Shown: positions 24,101 to 37,900 of the stretch, in pieces
How the letters are laid out: every line of letters starts with the position of its first letter
How positions within the stretch are numbered: position 1 is the stretch's first letter
Assembly: GCF_003590095.1 (NCBI RefSeq)
Contig: NC_039478.1
Location: 9,858,001 to 9,922,000, forward strand
Direction of reading: 5' to 3'
Origin: Trichoplusia ni
Taxonomy: Eukaryota; Arthropoda; Insecta; Lepidoptera; Noctuidae
DNA: 64,000 nt
Program-made: the position numbers and the translations under genes
Notes under the pieces: generated by a model
Databases searched by the model: none
What the model saw: only the letters and a program-made list of their open reading frames with translations
Told to the model about the DNA's origin: nothing

Positions 24101-27100
24101 CGCTATAAAATTAAAACTTCTGTTTTAAAGATACCGAGTTATCTAATCAATGGTTTTTATTTTGCAATAGTGTTATAATAATGATATAATTTTAATGGTG
24201 AGCAATTAAATGACTTGCTATATAAAGCCTGGTCTACGTTTCATCGTACCTAATAGCTAAAGCAAAGATAACACTAAATGGATAAGTTAGTAACGAAGCG
24301 ACTCGAGTCCTTTATTTCAGTTTTTAGGATTATAAGGGGTAAAAATGAACCCCTGTTACTAAGCCACTGCTGTCTGCCCTTCCATCTATCCGAGTGTCTC
24401 GCAAGATCAGTGAAAGGAAGACAGCTGAAATTTTTAGTGTTTATGTATTCCTAATGGCGATTGTATAAAAACAAATAATACATTTTGTAGCATATTTCTT
24501 ATTCTTTTTATACGGAACCCTCAGTATCACGAGTTAATTTGTTAAAAAAAAAAATCAAAATCCTAATGAAAGATTTGATCAGCTTATGATTAACTTGTCA
24601 GTCTTCTACAAATCACGTTGACTAACCCTAGCGCAAAAACGCCATTTAAAGTATTACTGCGAATTTAAATTATAAACGTTCCTGGCAATTAATTTTTTTA
24701 ATTTTCGAGATCATCTTTAGAAAATTCAGGTATGGTTTTTTTTTCAGGGCTGCCGACTTTGATTCAGAAGAAACAATAGCTCTGGTTGTAGCTACAAGTG
24801 GTTCCACAGGACTTCCTAAATCAGCTATCCTGACGCATAAGAATATCGCTATATCAACTACCTTCTTTGGGTTTGTTACATTACCTTATTCGAAAACTTC
24901 TTCCTCTGCTGTATCTTTCTTTTTGCTTGCTACATTATGCTTATCCAGTTTACTAAACAATTTTTCATCTTTCAGCTGTTTTGGTACGAAGTTTCCAAGA
25001 GTAACGAAGTCTTCTCTTATTCTATCACCGATACAGTGGTTATCAGCCCTCCTTCAATATTTACTTGCACCAGTATTCCAGTATACCAGAATACAGTCAT
25101 CGAAAGAGCTTACTACAGACCATATTTTCGAATTGATGAATAAATATCAGGTGAGTTGAATTTGTTACCCATAAGATTAAACTCAAACGATTCTGATGGT
25201 TAGATGTCTTTTTAGTGTGTCTGACTTCAGCATTTTATTCTCATGCCTGTAACTATTTTCATAAGGTTTAGTGGGTTGTTTTTATTTTGACATCAGTAAC
25301 GTTAACGTCAAAGAAAAAGTCCTAGACTGATGCCATCCATGACAGTTTGACCTGAATCCGTCCTTATTCATTCTCTCTTATTTCGCGGTAAGTGAGTGAT
25401 ATAAGTGGAGAGATTTTACCTAGTACAAAATCTTAGGCTAGCATTAGTAGACACATTGGAAATTAATCAATACCTTTCTTTTTATCTTCCAGCCAACATA
25501 TCTCATATCCAGCCCGCCCATGATGATCACCTTGCTCCAGGAATCTGAAACTAAACCGTGTGACTTCTCGTGTTTTGACTCCATACTCATCGGTGGAAGT
25601 GCCGTACCGGATCATGTACTGCCAAAATTACGCGTAAGTTTAATACGTATTTGAGCATACGATGCGTGAAAGCATCGATATTTATGGGAAGAAACGATTC
25701 TCGGTTTAGCACCAACCGTTGCCCCTGTAGGCCAACAGTACACTAGATAGCACTGTTGTGCTACTGATGGGGAATTTGTTGCGCCGTTTCTCCTCTCACA
25801 GCAAAAGCACTTAGGAAGCGGTGAAGGGTTTGCAAAACTGGGTGTTGTCCAACGTAATCTGACCTTCAAAAAGTGCTACTTAGTAGCCTAATTTTAATAA
25901 ATGACTTGATTGATTTTAATTTTATTGTGGCAATGGTATACGCTATCAACAATATACGCTATTTACGTCACTATTTGCGTCACCACCAATGTTTAGCTAC
26001 CCCATTTAGCTGGTTTTGGTATACATAGTATTATACAAGCAAGATTCTTCCATAACTGGCAGTCAAATAAACTAAAGATTTAAAGTATGAACAGTTTTTC
26101 AAATCGAGTTAAAAATGTTTTTCTTTTTTAACTTTCTGTATCTCAGAATAAACATAACTTTCAGAGTCTGGCACCAAATACAAAAACTGTAATTGGATAT
26201 GGAGCCAGCGAATATGCAGGTATTGTTTTGTATCCTTTCGACGTACCACCCGGCAGCTGCGGGAAACCGGTAGCACATATGCAGTATAAGGTTAGTGTTC
26301 TTAAATACTTCTATATTAATAAAAACTATTTATTTCGCTTTCAAGTATATTTGAAAAACATAAGTTTCCTTAAGTTGAGAAATTTCTGAACACATTTTAA
26401 TACAGACAGGATGACTACATTCTTATGATTCGATGACTCTGCATCTATTCTTAGGAGATAAAACAGATGAAAACTACAAGTAGAACTTAGAATTTAATTT
26501 GAAAAATTTGTTTTTAGCTGATGAATGTAGAAACGGGTGAAGAAGTAAAAGAACCTCACAAGACTGGAGAGTTGTGGGTGAAACCACCCGGCGGTTTTAA
26601 GGTACGTAACATAAATGGGTTTGGTCAGATTTTTTATAAAAAAACTGCCTTTAGTCCCACTGCTAGGCACTGACCTGTGCTATCTCATATAGGGAAGAAC
26701 GTTCGAAGCATGCGATGTATTTATCAGTGATGTCTTAGAATAATTGAGGAAGTACACAAAGTTTTGATATAGATGGCTTGGCATATTGGCTGTTGGGATT
26801 AAAGCTGCATCTAGAGCATATAAATCCAGACACAGAAACACATGGCCATCACCACTTTGTTTTATTTTTTATTCAGTTTTAAGTAGACAACGTTTTTGTT
26901 CTGATTTAATTTGTTGCTTATTAAATTATTAATTGTTGATGTCTGTATTTACAGGGCTACTACAATAACCCAGAAGAAACAGCCCTAGCATTAACAAAGG
27001 ATGGATGGTGCAAGAGTGGCGACCTTCTCTACAGAGATGAAAACTGGAACTATTTTTTTGTTGAACGCATCAAGCTATTATTGAAATATAGAAATCATCA

Positions 27101-27990
27101 GGTCAGTTAGTAGGGTCATAAAATAAGGTTAAAACAAATCTGGAAATAAGATCAATAGATTTCGAGTACTAGTTATGATGAAGATGTTGTCATACTCTTA
27201 CTGACTAAACCTTAACTACCAGGCTATGTCATCCGCGTTTTGGTGACGGTAAATGGCAAAGCAATTTTGTAGATAAGTGATAACAGATTTCTCAGGGTAC
27301 AGGCATACCCTGCAAAGTGGTTTATCAGTAACAATCATAAATTAAGAGATGTTTGGTATATGGAAAATGAAGGTTTGTGACGGTCATCTTCGGTGGTCTG
27401 CCTATCTACAAAGGTCAATAAGGCTGGATGTTAGTCTTGAGAAAATAGCCTTTCTCTTTACAACCTATAGCTACTTCTATTGATCCAGCGATCATAAAGT
27501 ATTGTAACCGCTATTTTTGTTCAGATATCGCCGGTGGAGCTGGAAGCTGTAATCCACAAGCTACCAGGAGTGATGAATGTGGCAGTTTCGGGAGTACCTG
27601 ACCCTGACTGTGGGGAGTTGCCTGTCGCCTTCGTGGTGCCCAGACCGGGGGCTGGCCTCACTGAGAAGGACGTCGAAGATATTGTCAAAGGTAAAAAGAA
27701 AATGTTTTGCTTGTGGATATTGAATATAAATATGTAGATTTTTCTAGGGATATGCAAAATTCCTTCCAATTATAAGCACATTTTAAATTTTGTTCATTCA
27801 TTGGAAATTTTTATTACCTGATCTGTCACATTTTAGTTTGTATGCTATTTTGACGTTTTCAGAGAACCTCACTGATAGCAAGTTGCTGCGAGGCGGGGTA
27901 GTGTTTGTGACGTCACTTCCTGCCCTGCCGTCCTCTAAAATAGACAGGAAAAAGCTGAAGCAAATGGCAGTAGCACTCGCGAAGAAGTAG
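21181..27990 (+). CDS. Gene 3: luciferase-like / 4CL-like adenylate-forming enzyme (550 aa)
   Basis: Exons: 21181-21336, 21874-22081, 22772-22970, 24748-24870, 24976-25150, 25493-25633, 26165-26290, 26518-26601, 26955-27101, 27525-27690, 27863-27990. This gives 1653 bases, 550 residues and stop TAG. Motifs: ATSGSTGLPK ending K212, SPIQW (246-250), GYGASE (345-350), GELW, SGD ending D427, VERIK, ISPVELE, and SSKID with K534. It ends AKK, no PTS1. It is the closest relative of gene 2 (shared promoter motif, exon 3 and intron 3 start), and the pair is a direct tandem duplication. The Met of YGMSE, kept in the other four, is Ala here; the site lies beside the AMP/acyl pocket, so a changed substrate is possible. 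The exon 4 donor is GTTTGT, weaker than its paralogues. Intron 3 (1777 bases) is the longest and contains family X repeat near 24326-24560. Confidence 0.93.
22345..22480 (+). mobile_element. 5S-derived SINE, 3' part, in gene 3 intron 2
   Basis: AGGGGTATCGTGTTGCCCAG, GATAGGCAGTCGCTCC and GCTGAATCCGGTTATACTGG match the body of 63057-63375. The 5S-like head is absent. Confidence 0.75.
26648..26710 (+). repeat. Repeat family Z fragment in gene 3 intron 8
   Basis: GTCCCACTGCTAGGCAC and CATATAGGGAAG correspond to the fragment at the same place in gene 2 (18532-18590), so it was inherited through duplication. Confidence 0.5.
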
Positions 27991-28064
27991 TGAGAAGATA
28001 TGAAGACGCTTTTGTTTAAATTGTATGATAATGTTTCATAGGTGTTGGATCGTTCGATTGATTA

Positions 28065-28070
28065 AATAAA
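28065..28070 (+). terminator. Gene 3 polyadenylation signal
   Basis: AATAAA about 75 bases after the stop codon. Gene 4 ends 900 bases further on the opposite strand. Confidence 0.6.
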
Positions 28071-28960
28071 TAGTAATGATGCGTTATATAAGATTATTAT
28101 TCGTTTATAATATAACCAGTGTTTTTTAATAATCGAAGGAATACGAACTCTAGGATCGAAATAATACTGTACTTGTAACGATCTCTCTATTGACTACCAA
28201 TTGTTCAATCTTCTTTCAGCTTATTTCAGCAGTTCGAACTCCTCGACGTAAAAACAACGGAATGTTCTCTCTAATGAATGATCCTATTTTGATTAAGTTT
28301 TTGTTCAAGGTAGCTTCCTTTACATATGCCCGGAGCTATATACTTTTCAGAACTCTTTTGCATGTTTAAGGGCTTGTTAGAACGATATGTCCTTCGATAT
28401 CAATTGTCTGCACGGATAACTGAACAGCCCTTTTTTGTCCCACTGCTGAACAAAAGCCTCCCCAAAAAATTCCACCATGCTTTATCCTCGGCCAAATGGC
28501 CTTGCTCACACGATAAGCGTATTAAAATGTATTTGCCAAAAAAGAAGCACCCCTTGTAAAACGTAATTTATTAAAAACAAAACATATTTTTAACAGATTA
28601 TTTTTATACTTACAAGCTAAGATGTTAATGACTTATTTAAGTAGGTACAACGATGTTACTTTCTAATTAATTTCAAAATATTTTACTTTCTAAACGACAC
28701 TTACAAGTGACGTTTTCAAATATCTAGTGTCTATAACATAATATACCCTGCTTGCCATACCGGAGGTCTTGGGTTCGATTCCCACCCAAGAGAAATATGT
28801 ATTTGTGTTATGAGCACGATCAATTGTTTTGGTTTTGAGTGTAATTTTATGTGTTCCTCAGTTGCTAAAATACAAGTTTTGCTCAAATGACGCTAGATGG
28901 CGCTGTATGAAAGTTGTTGAACATTATAGTACTTATTGCGAAATCTTAAAAAGACATTGA
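28071..28960. other. Convergent spacer between genes 3 and 4
   Basis: Holds a tRNA-derived SINE remnant at 28745-28935 and otherwise AT-rich unique sequence. No gene supported; no clear AATAAA seen for gene 4 on the minus strand. Confidence 0.55.
28745..28935 (+). mobile_element. tRNA-derived SINE, family C, head-truncated
   Basis: Box B-like GGGTTCGATTCCCACCC, then a body ending GACGCTAGATGGCGCTGTATG. The last block recurs at 41290-41372 (GGCTAGATGGCGTTACGTG), showing a dispersed family. Confidence 0.6.
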
Positions 28961-31900
28961 TCACGCTTTCTTCGCATAACTCTCAGCTATTTTCTTTAAC
29001 TGCTTCCTATCCACTTTGGACGTCGGCAGCAGAGGAAGGTCTTTCACGAATACAACACCACCCCTTAACTGTTTGGTGTCAGTCAGGTTTTCTGAAAAAA
29101 GACAATACTTAGATTAATTAATTTGGCAAAAAAATGTCTGGCTCCGACTGGATACGAAAGATGGAGGAATATAAAACTTACTAAAAATAATATTTAATAT
29201 TATTTACCTAAAAGTATTTTTTAATATAACTTATTAAAAAATACTTTTAGGTTTCCGTACCCAAAGGAACGGTACCCTATTACTGAGGCTCTCGTCTATC
29301 GGTCTGTCTGTCAACAGGCTGTGTCTCATAAGCCGACATAGCTTTAATCATAGTTGAAGTATCTCTGTTGCCACTATTTCAAGAACATCGAAATTAGTAA
29401 TCTTTTAGAGTTCCAATTACCTTTGATAACATCCTTGACTTCTTGTTCAGTGATGCTTACTCCAGGTCTTGGTAATACGAAGGCGATGGGTAGTTCTCCA
29501 CATTCATCATCCGGTACTCCTGATACCGCCACGTTTACGACTCCTGGTAGCGTGTGGATAACCGCCTCTAGTTCAACTGGAGATATCTGAACAAAACGAA
29601 AAAAAGGGAGTAGCTAACACTCGGAATGTATTGATATTGAATCTCTTAAACTCGAAACTGGAAATTTGCGTCGACGTTAGGCTGTCGTTATTATTATTAT
29701 ACAGTCATGCCAACTGGGTTTAATTTTTTCTTCATCTCTCAAAACTGCAATTTTAATTTATTCAGGGATTTTATCGCTCAGGAAGACTTTTGTATTTCTG
29801 GAAGTGAGACGACATACAAAACAGCATTTCATACATTATTAAGTGATAGTACCTGAGCAAACAAATAATAAAGTACATATAGGGATTATTGCATTCATAA
29901 CTTTCAGATGATCTTAAAAGTTGCAAGCAAAGATTTATGTGATCCACGAATACTGAACTTGTTCCGAGTCTGGGTATATTTATGCATGTTACTTGAATGT
30001 TAGTGGAACTCCTCACAACACAAATATTAAATTCATTATTAGGGAAGTCGTTTTTTAAATAACCGACATTGGATTTCACGAACAGCAAGATTATCTTTTA
30101 TAAACATTTCCATATGGCATCTGTTAAGGTTGAACAGTAAGTTAGTGACTTGTTGCTGAAGAAATGTCAGGTCAAACCAAAGAAACTGACCTGGTGATTC
30201 TTGTACTTCAACAAGAGCTTCAATCGTTCAACAAAGTACGCGTACATATTCTCATCGAAGTAGAAAAGATCGCCACTCTTGTACCATCCATCTGGTGTTA
30301 TCACCTCAGCAGAAACATCGGGGCAATTGTAATAACCCTGGAATTGAGAGAAAGGTAACGTCGTTAATATCAGTTTGGCTTACATTACAAATGAGGAAAT
30401 TATGTGTGTGTGTGCGTAACTATGTATGCGTGCTTGCACCGCCATTTTGTGACCTTTGTCATAATATTAGTATCCATGGACAAAAGTGTTTTTATTTGGT
30501 ACCTAGCTGACAGATCAGGAAAAGAAAAAATGTTTTTAAATCTTTAAAAATTGTTCAATTCTAATGAACAGGTTGACTAGACTGATCATGAATGTGAATG
30601 GATCATAGTATTAACAACCAACCAGATCCAACTTAATTTGGCAGTTTGGGGATAATATTTAGCAGACATTAAAAAGATTTTGCTTTCAGAAATATTTCAA
30701 AGAAATTATATTACAGAATATTTTGGTTTTAGGAATTTTTCATATTTCGGTGATTTTAAAGTTTTTGTTCGTAATTACCTGAAATCCGCAGGCTGTTCTC
30801 AACCACAATTCTCCGACTTTGTTAGGCTCTGTGATTTCCTTTTGAGTGTCTACATCGATGAGCTAAAAATAAATACATTAAGTTGTTTAAATTTCCCCAA
30901 AAATAATAATTAATTGGTGCTAGATTAATTTGACTTTACACTACAACTATTAGTGTAGTTTAATTTTTATCAGTCGGACACTGGCTTTTAAAAATATTTA
31001 TATTATAATCGTTTATAAGTTTTTTGTATCAACTTCATTACTGACCATCCGTTCACTTTTGAAAATGGTTAAATCTCAATGATCCAGATTACAACTTGTG
31101 ACCGAATGTAACCCAGTTCAATGGACTACAGAGCGTAGATAGAGTTTGAATCCAATCATAATCCGAAGAGATTTGAGATACTGAAGTAATGAGGTTGAAA
31201 GACTGGAAGATACATGATTATTAAATAAATGCGGACAACATCACATACATTGTTCTGAACCCAAAGTAAGTTGCTAAAGCACTTGTATTATGGAATTCAG
31301 ATACAACGAATGTACCACAAACACCCAGACCCGAGCCAACGTAGAAATGTGAATTTTTACATTGACCCGACCGGGGATCGATCCCGGAACCTCTGAGCTC
31401 GTGCACGACCACGGAGGTCGTCAAAAGATCATGAAAGACTAGGCATACAATAAATTGGAGTCTAAAACGTACCTTATATTCGATATGGGCGAATCGTCGT
31501 CCACAGCTGCCAAGTGGGGCGTCAAATGGGTTCATTGCAATGGAACCCAGTTCACTCATACCATATGTATTTCCTACTTGCGTCTTCGGTGATATTTCCT
31601 GAAAAACATTAAAATCCAATTTAGGTTGAAAATGATTCTATAATGAATGAGACTATATAATGGTTTTAAGTGACAATATAAGTTAACATATAAAACCAAA
31701 TTTATTTCAACAAAGTTGATAGTTTTGACTCTCTATGCGTATTTTTTTTTAGGATTTTGTGCCCAAAGAGTACTTTTGATTTTTTTTGTAGTAAAAATAT
31801 AAAACAATTGTTTAATTACTTACTTTTAACTTGTCGAATAAGAAATCTGGTACAGCACTGCCTCCAAGATAAAGTACGTTAAAACAAGTGAAGTCACATT

Positions 31901-34900
31901 TTATTTGTTCAGCAGCTTTCAGCAATAAAATGAGCATCGGCGGGCTGTATACTGCTAATGACGGCTGAAAAAAAACAATAACATCTTTAAGAATTGCCTG
32001 CGACATCCATTGATAAAATTATTCTTCCTGAAAATAGAAATTATTCTGGGTATTTCTTTCTTATTTTGCCTTTGAACCTTTTATCCTGTAGCATAAAAGG
32101 CACTTAGGATTCAAAAAAAAGCTGTCATCGCCTGCAATCGGGAACCGCGATCATCTCTCTCTGTCAAAACCAATATGATTGCAGTTTCGCTGTTAAAATA
32201 ATATTTGCATGAAAATCATTTCGTTTTCAGAGACGACTATGTCAGTTTTGTTTTAGATCAATAATAGTCCTTGTAGATATTAGTTCATAGCATTAGGAAT
32301 CTGCGGTCACTTTCCACAACAATTTCTACCAGTGTTCTGTAGTGAAATAGTAGTTTCTTCTTCTATATTTCTTTTGATGTAATAAAGGTTTACCTTGTAA
32401 TGATTAATCAGATAGAAAACATGTTGAGCATCGAGATCCCTTGAAGACTGCACTCGAGGGTACTTGAATATCGGACCAGCCAGATAATGTATAAGTGCAG
32501 ATAGCCACTGAAGAGGAGACAAAATAAGAGCTGGCTTGGGCTCAGGAAACTCATTACCGGTGTAACAACTGGAAAGGAAAAAACAATTCAATTAAGGTTA
32601 CGCTTCGGAAGATCTTTTTTTCTTTTCTGGATTTCTTTCGCTCTAGGGAGGGCGAAGGGACGCAAAAATCACCGGAATGTTTCTACGTCCCCTTTAATCA
32701 GAGGCCAAATTGGAACGCTTTTGTAGACTACCGCAAAACCCTTTAGAAGACCTGCTACGAGTTTTAAAAAGACCATTCGTTTTTCAATTTAAGCGACTTC
32801 CATTATAAGAAATGTAATTCAGAAACATTTAATTCACCAGACTCTGGCCGTGAATTCTTGGATCACTCAAACACTTGTCCAAGTTGATCCTGGTTAACAT
32901 GAGTCATACAGTTGATGGCCAAGTGCGGCAATTAGTCCCATATAAAAAAGGACAACGTTTAAAATATAATTACCAAATATTTCTCGTATTAATGGTTATT
33001 CCCTCATGAGTCACTATAGCAGCTTTGGGCAGTCCAGTGGAACCACTCGTAGCTATAATACATGCTATCGTTTTTGTGGGATCGAAATCAGCTGCCCTGG
33101 AAAGAAAAGAAAGAAATATTAAGTATGGAAAAGTACTGGTTTATTGACTGTCGACGCCTGTCGTACTCGCGAGGCCGTGTGAAAATCTTGTCTTGAAAAA
33201 TTAGATCAAACTCATACTTATATTTTTTGTTGATTGATATATCACCTATTCTGCCAAGCTATCTCCGTTCATAAGATAGTCTGGAGTCGAATGGAACTTA
33301 AAACTACCTCTAAAGAAACCTTGTTTTGACTTTATTTTTTAATCAGTAACATTTTTCTTTTTTCATTACAATCATATCACCCTTGTAAAATATCAATAAC
33401 CAAAAGTCTTGAGTCATTATAAGTGGTATGAAATTCAGATCTCAAGTATGGGTGTAAAACGATTATGCATTTTGCATGTCGGTTTACAAGACTGTCAGTA
33501 GATAACGCCCAATGCAAATGATTTAAAACCCAATACTCACGTTATGTACCGATAAGATAATTATTGTGTAATATTTACGTTAAGATAAGTCTAGTAATTT
33601 TTCAATAAAATTTCTGTCACTCATCTTGAGAACTTTCTCAATGAAGCTTGTAATTTTTATAATGCACACGATGTTACGGCATGAAGGCTACATTTAGACC
33701 GTAATTTAGATAACAATAAAAATAATTATCAAACACTTTTCACAATGATAGGAACTGTATTACTCTTACTTAAATGCTACAACGGTTTACTCAAGCGAAT
33801 TTATCGGAATTGCCCGACTAGTTTCGGACCCAACTGGAATCTTTAATCATTAGCTGCCTGTCTATTCATTGGCAGAAAGTTGTGGAGGAGATAGTGGGAA
33901 AGAATGGCCGTATAATGTCTGAAACACCAGGGTGTATTTGTGACAGAGGACTCAAATGAAAGCTAATTGAAATAGAATATTCATGAGAGTCTTTTACTAC
34001 ATTTGATGAGAAAATTGATGGTGGTTCATTGTCGGGGGCTTCAAAATTTATAATGTAACTAGCTTTTCGCCCGCGTCGATGTCGGTTATATCGCGTTTAA
34101 AGGGGAACTCTTCAAAAGTCCGGGATGAAAACTATTCTATGTTCTTTCTCAAGGTCAACTCTATCTCTGTACCAAATTTCAATAAAATCAGTTCAGTGGT
34201 TTAGACGTGTAACAGACAGACAGACTTATAGATAGTGTCTCTTACCTATAATCCTTAACATCGATGTCTTCACCATACTTCTCCATCATTTCAGAAAATG
34301 TGAGAACATCAGAGTCTGGGCTACTGTCGTAACTGATGATCTTAGCTTCAAGTTCTGCCAGTTCAAGTGCTTTCTTCACATCAGCTACTTTGTTGCTTTG
34401 ACAAAATACGACTTTAGGTTTGTCTACTGAGAATGTGGCTTTCAATTCATCTGTAAAAAAAATACAGTTGCTTTTTAGTAAATTGTAAAGGTGTCCTGTT
34501 TTAGGCTATGCTTTCATAGACGCGGAGTTGGGTGCAGTGAAAAGGATCATCAGAATAACTCAATTGCCGTACAAATAGGCTAAAGATAAAACGATTGGTG
34601 GGTGACAAATAAATTTGTTTGTCATCAAACAAATTTTGGACAGTACTCAAATTGCTTGCTTATCCTAGATAACTATTTCTATATCTTTTGTTATAGCGGC
34701 AACAGAAATACATCATCTCTGAAAATTCAAATTGTCTATCACGTGTCATGAAAAATAGCCTTGTGAGTCTTGAGACAGACGGATAGAAAGGAGTGCCTCA
34801 ATAATAATAATGAACCGTTTAAGTATGGAACTCTAAACGGGACTGAATCAGGTGTGGAAGAGAGATGCAGCACTACTGTTTGCATAGCGGCCTCTCCCTC

Positions 34901-37900
34901 CCACAAAGGCATGTATGTAATACATTCAAATATAATTTTACGAGTTATTTAAAAAACGATTTTACGAGTTATTTAAAAAATGATTTTACGAGTTATTTAA
35001 CGTATATTTTGTATGTTTATGTCTACTATGCTATTTAATTGCAAGGCGTTATCGTTACCGCGCGTTCGTACCGTATCGTTTTATTGTAGTAGATTATTTT
35101 TTGTTTTTATTATCAAAGGTCGTGCGTATTTGTACTTTGTACCAAACAGAAGCACACCTTTTTAAGCATATTCTTCGATAACTTAAATGCTAACGTATGC
35201 GGGGCTCGAACCCGCGACACTCATTTGCGAAATATCCAGTTATAACAGATTATATATTATATTAGAAGTATATTAAAAGGATTTTAGTAGAAGTACCGAA
35301 TTCTTCTCCTACATTTTGGAGAAGAATTCTTTCAACTATTTAAAAAAAGTTGCATTGGTAATTTGCATGCGTTAAAATCGAACCTGAACCTTGAGCATAC
35401 AAATCCATGCATAAAACCACAAGGCCACCACGATTTGAAGAAGGAAATACAACTTACTGAGTACGAGAGTCTTGTCAATGGCGGCAATAATGAAGCCTTC
35501 GTAGAGCGCGGCGTAGAACGGTATAGCCTGGTCGAGGTTGTTGGCGCCCATGAGGATGATGACGTCACCAATCTTCAGACCTAACTTCTTCAAGCAAGTC
35601 GCGCATTTTATGCTTCTCTTTAATGCTGATCCGTTTGTCTCTGATTCACCGGTGCCACCGTCAATCTGTAGAAAGTCAATAATGAAAAATCATCATCGTC
35701 CTGGCCTTTTCCCAACCATGTTGGGGTCGGCTTCCAGTCTCAACGGATTCAGCTAAATACCAGTGTTTTATAATGAGCGACTGCCTATCTGACCTCCTAA
35801 ACCCAGTTACCTTGACAACACGATACTCCTTAGTTAGACTGGTGGTCAGGCTTTCCAGCTTCTGACTACCAGTAACGACTATCAAAGATGTATGAATAAT
35901 ATCCAGGACCCACAATTTAATGTGCCTTCCGAAACACGGAGGAACTCGCTATGACAATGATGGTCACCGATCTAAGGACAGCAGCTAAGTTTTGTGAAGT
36001 CCAGGGATATGGGAGGATCAAGGATATTATGTGTTTTTCCTTTCGTGACGATGGATATATTTTTTTCTATTAGTTGCTAAATAAACACGATTTAATTAGA
36101 AGTAAGTTATAAAAAGATAAAGTAAAAGACGTTAATTTATTAAAACTTGTTTTAAAATAATCAAGTGTTTTGAGCTAAATGTTTTTACTGATCAGTTTTT
36201 TTTAATATATTTTTATTGTGTATATCGATTTATATTTTAAGATATCTAATAAAGAACTTCGAGCGGAATCGAATCAGAAATGAGGAGATCCGTAGACGAA
36301 CGAAAGTCGCCGATATAGCCCGTAGGATTAGCAAGCTGAAACGGCAATGGGCGGGCCACATAGCGCGAAGATCGGACGGCCGATGGGGCAGAAAAGTTCT
36401 GGAGTGGAGACCACGTACCACCAAGCGCAGCGAGGGACGGCCACCTGCCAGATGGATGACCTGGTGAAAACCTCTGGGTCCCGTTGGATGCAGGTGGCAA
36501 TGAACCGGTTGCGCTGGAGAAATTATGGATAGGCCTATGTCCAGCAGTGGACTGCTGTAGGCTGAGATGATGATGAATAAAGAACTACCGCCTACGTATC
36601 TGACAAGATTTTTGTTCCCTTTCTTTTTTTGTCGTATGGTATGTCAAGGTTATTTTTCATACAAGTATGACTCGATGATAAATATGAATATTAATCAAGT
36701 AATTTAAGACAAATAACAAAAAAAAACTATTTGTTTTGATGATCGAAGGTTTTTATTTATTATACTTGGCTTTGAAGGTTTTGACTTTGAAAAAAAGGAG
36801 TAGGCACATATTTTTCCAAAAAATAATAATTTCCATCTCATAAAGTTGGTAAACAGATAATAGCTTTGTTTTTTTTTAAATATAATTTAAGACAGTTGAA
36901 ACTATTGAATCTAATATATAAAATTCCCGTGTCACGATGTTAGTTACCGTACTCCTCCGAAACGGTTCGACCGATTCTTATGAAATTTTGTATACATATT
37001 GGGTAGGCCTGAGAATAAAACAACATCTATTTTTCATACCCCTAAGTGACAAGGGTTGCCCACACAAAAAAATATTTTTTTATTTTTTGAATGAAGTTTT
37101 TTGTTTGTATTTTTTTTATAATGCGGCATTAGAAATACATACAACTAGAAAAAAAATATTCGGCAAAATAGCGTTTGCTGGATCAGCTAGTACTGTATAA
37201 AATGTAAGCGATATAATAATTATCTTGTACGAGTATATTATTCCAAACCAGTTCTACCTATTTTTAAACCAGCCTTGAGACTCGTTTAACTTGATCTATA
37301 GTAGAAAAGAAAACAAAACTGGCTGATCAAAGTCCAATTTGCTCATATATCTCCACAGTCAATGATCTTTTCTATCGTTTAGTTAAACTAGCTATACCCG
37401 TGACTTTGTCCGTGTGGAACTTGACAGATGCTATTCCCACGTTTTTATGCTCTCACTTTTTATGCTTGTATGTTTGTTTGTCGTTACCGTTGGATTTTTG
37501 TAACTCAATTTTGAAGTACTTCCAGAGTGCTGGACCGATTGTGATAAAATTTGAATGGAGTGACATTAAAATAAAACGTGGTTACTTCAATTTATAAATT
37601 TATAATTAAAAAAAAAATTGTCCGCAGTGACAAAACAGTTATAGTTTGATGAAATATTAATTTAATTGATTCAGTAATTACATTAAGAACATTTTTTTTT
37701 AAATAGATATTCCGTTGGCATAAGATTTCATACAAAAATTTACCATAGTTATATGTATAAAAAACAACGCAACAAGTAAAAAAACACATTTTAGGAAGAC
37801 CATTACCGAAATTGGCCCAATATTACCCACATTTAAAAATAATTATAAAACTTAAGTGTCAAACTAAAACATTACTAAAGACAAAACTATATACAAATAA

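Noticed and set aside
29354..29590. Plus-strand open frame opposite gene 4 exon 10
   Set aside because: It is the antisense shadow of the real exon at 29421-29586. The same holds for 27521-27769 opposite gene 3 exon 10.
34936..35002. Possible CRISPR-like array (regular repeats)
   Set aside because: Units are contiguous without spacers and lie in an animal intron; it is a plain tandem repeat.
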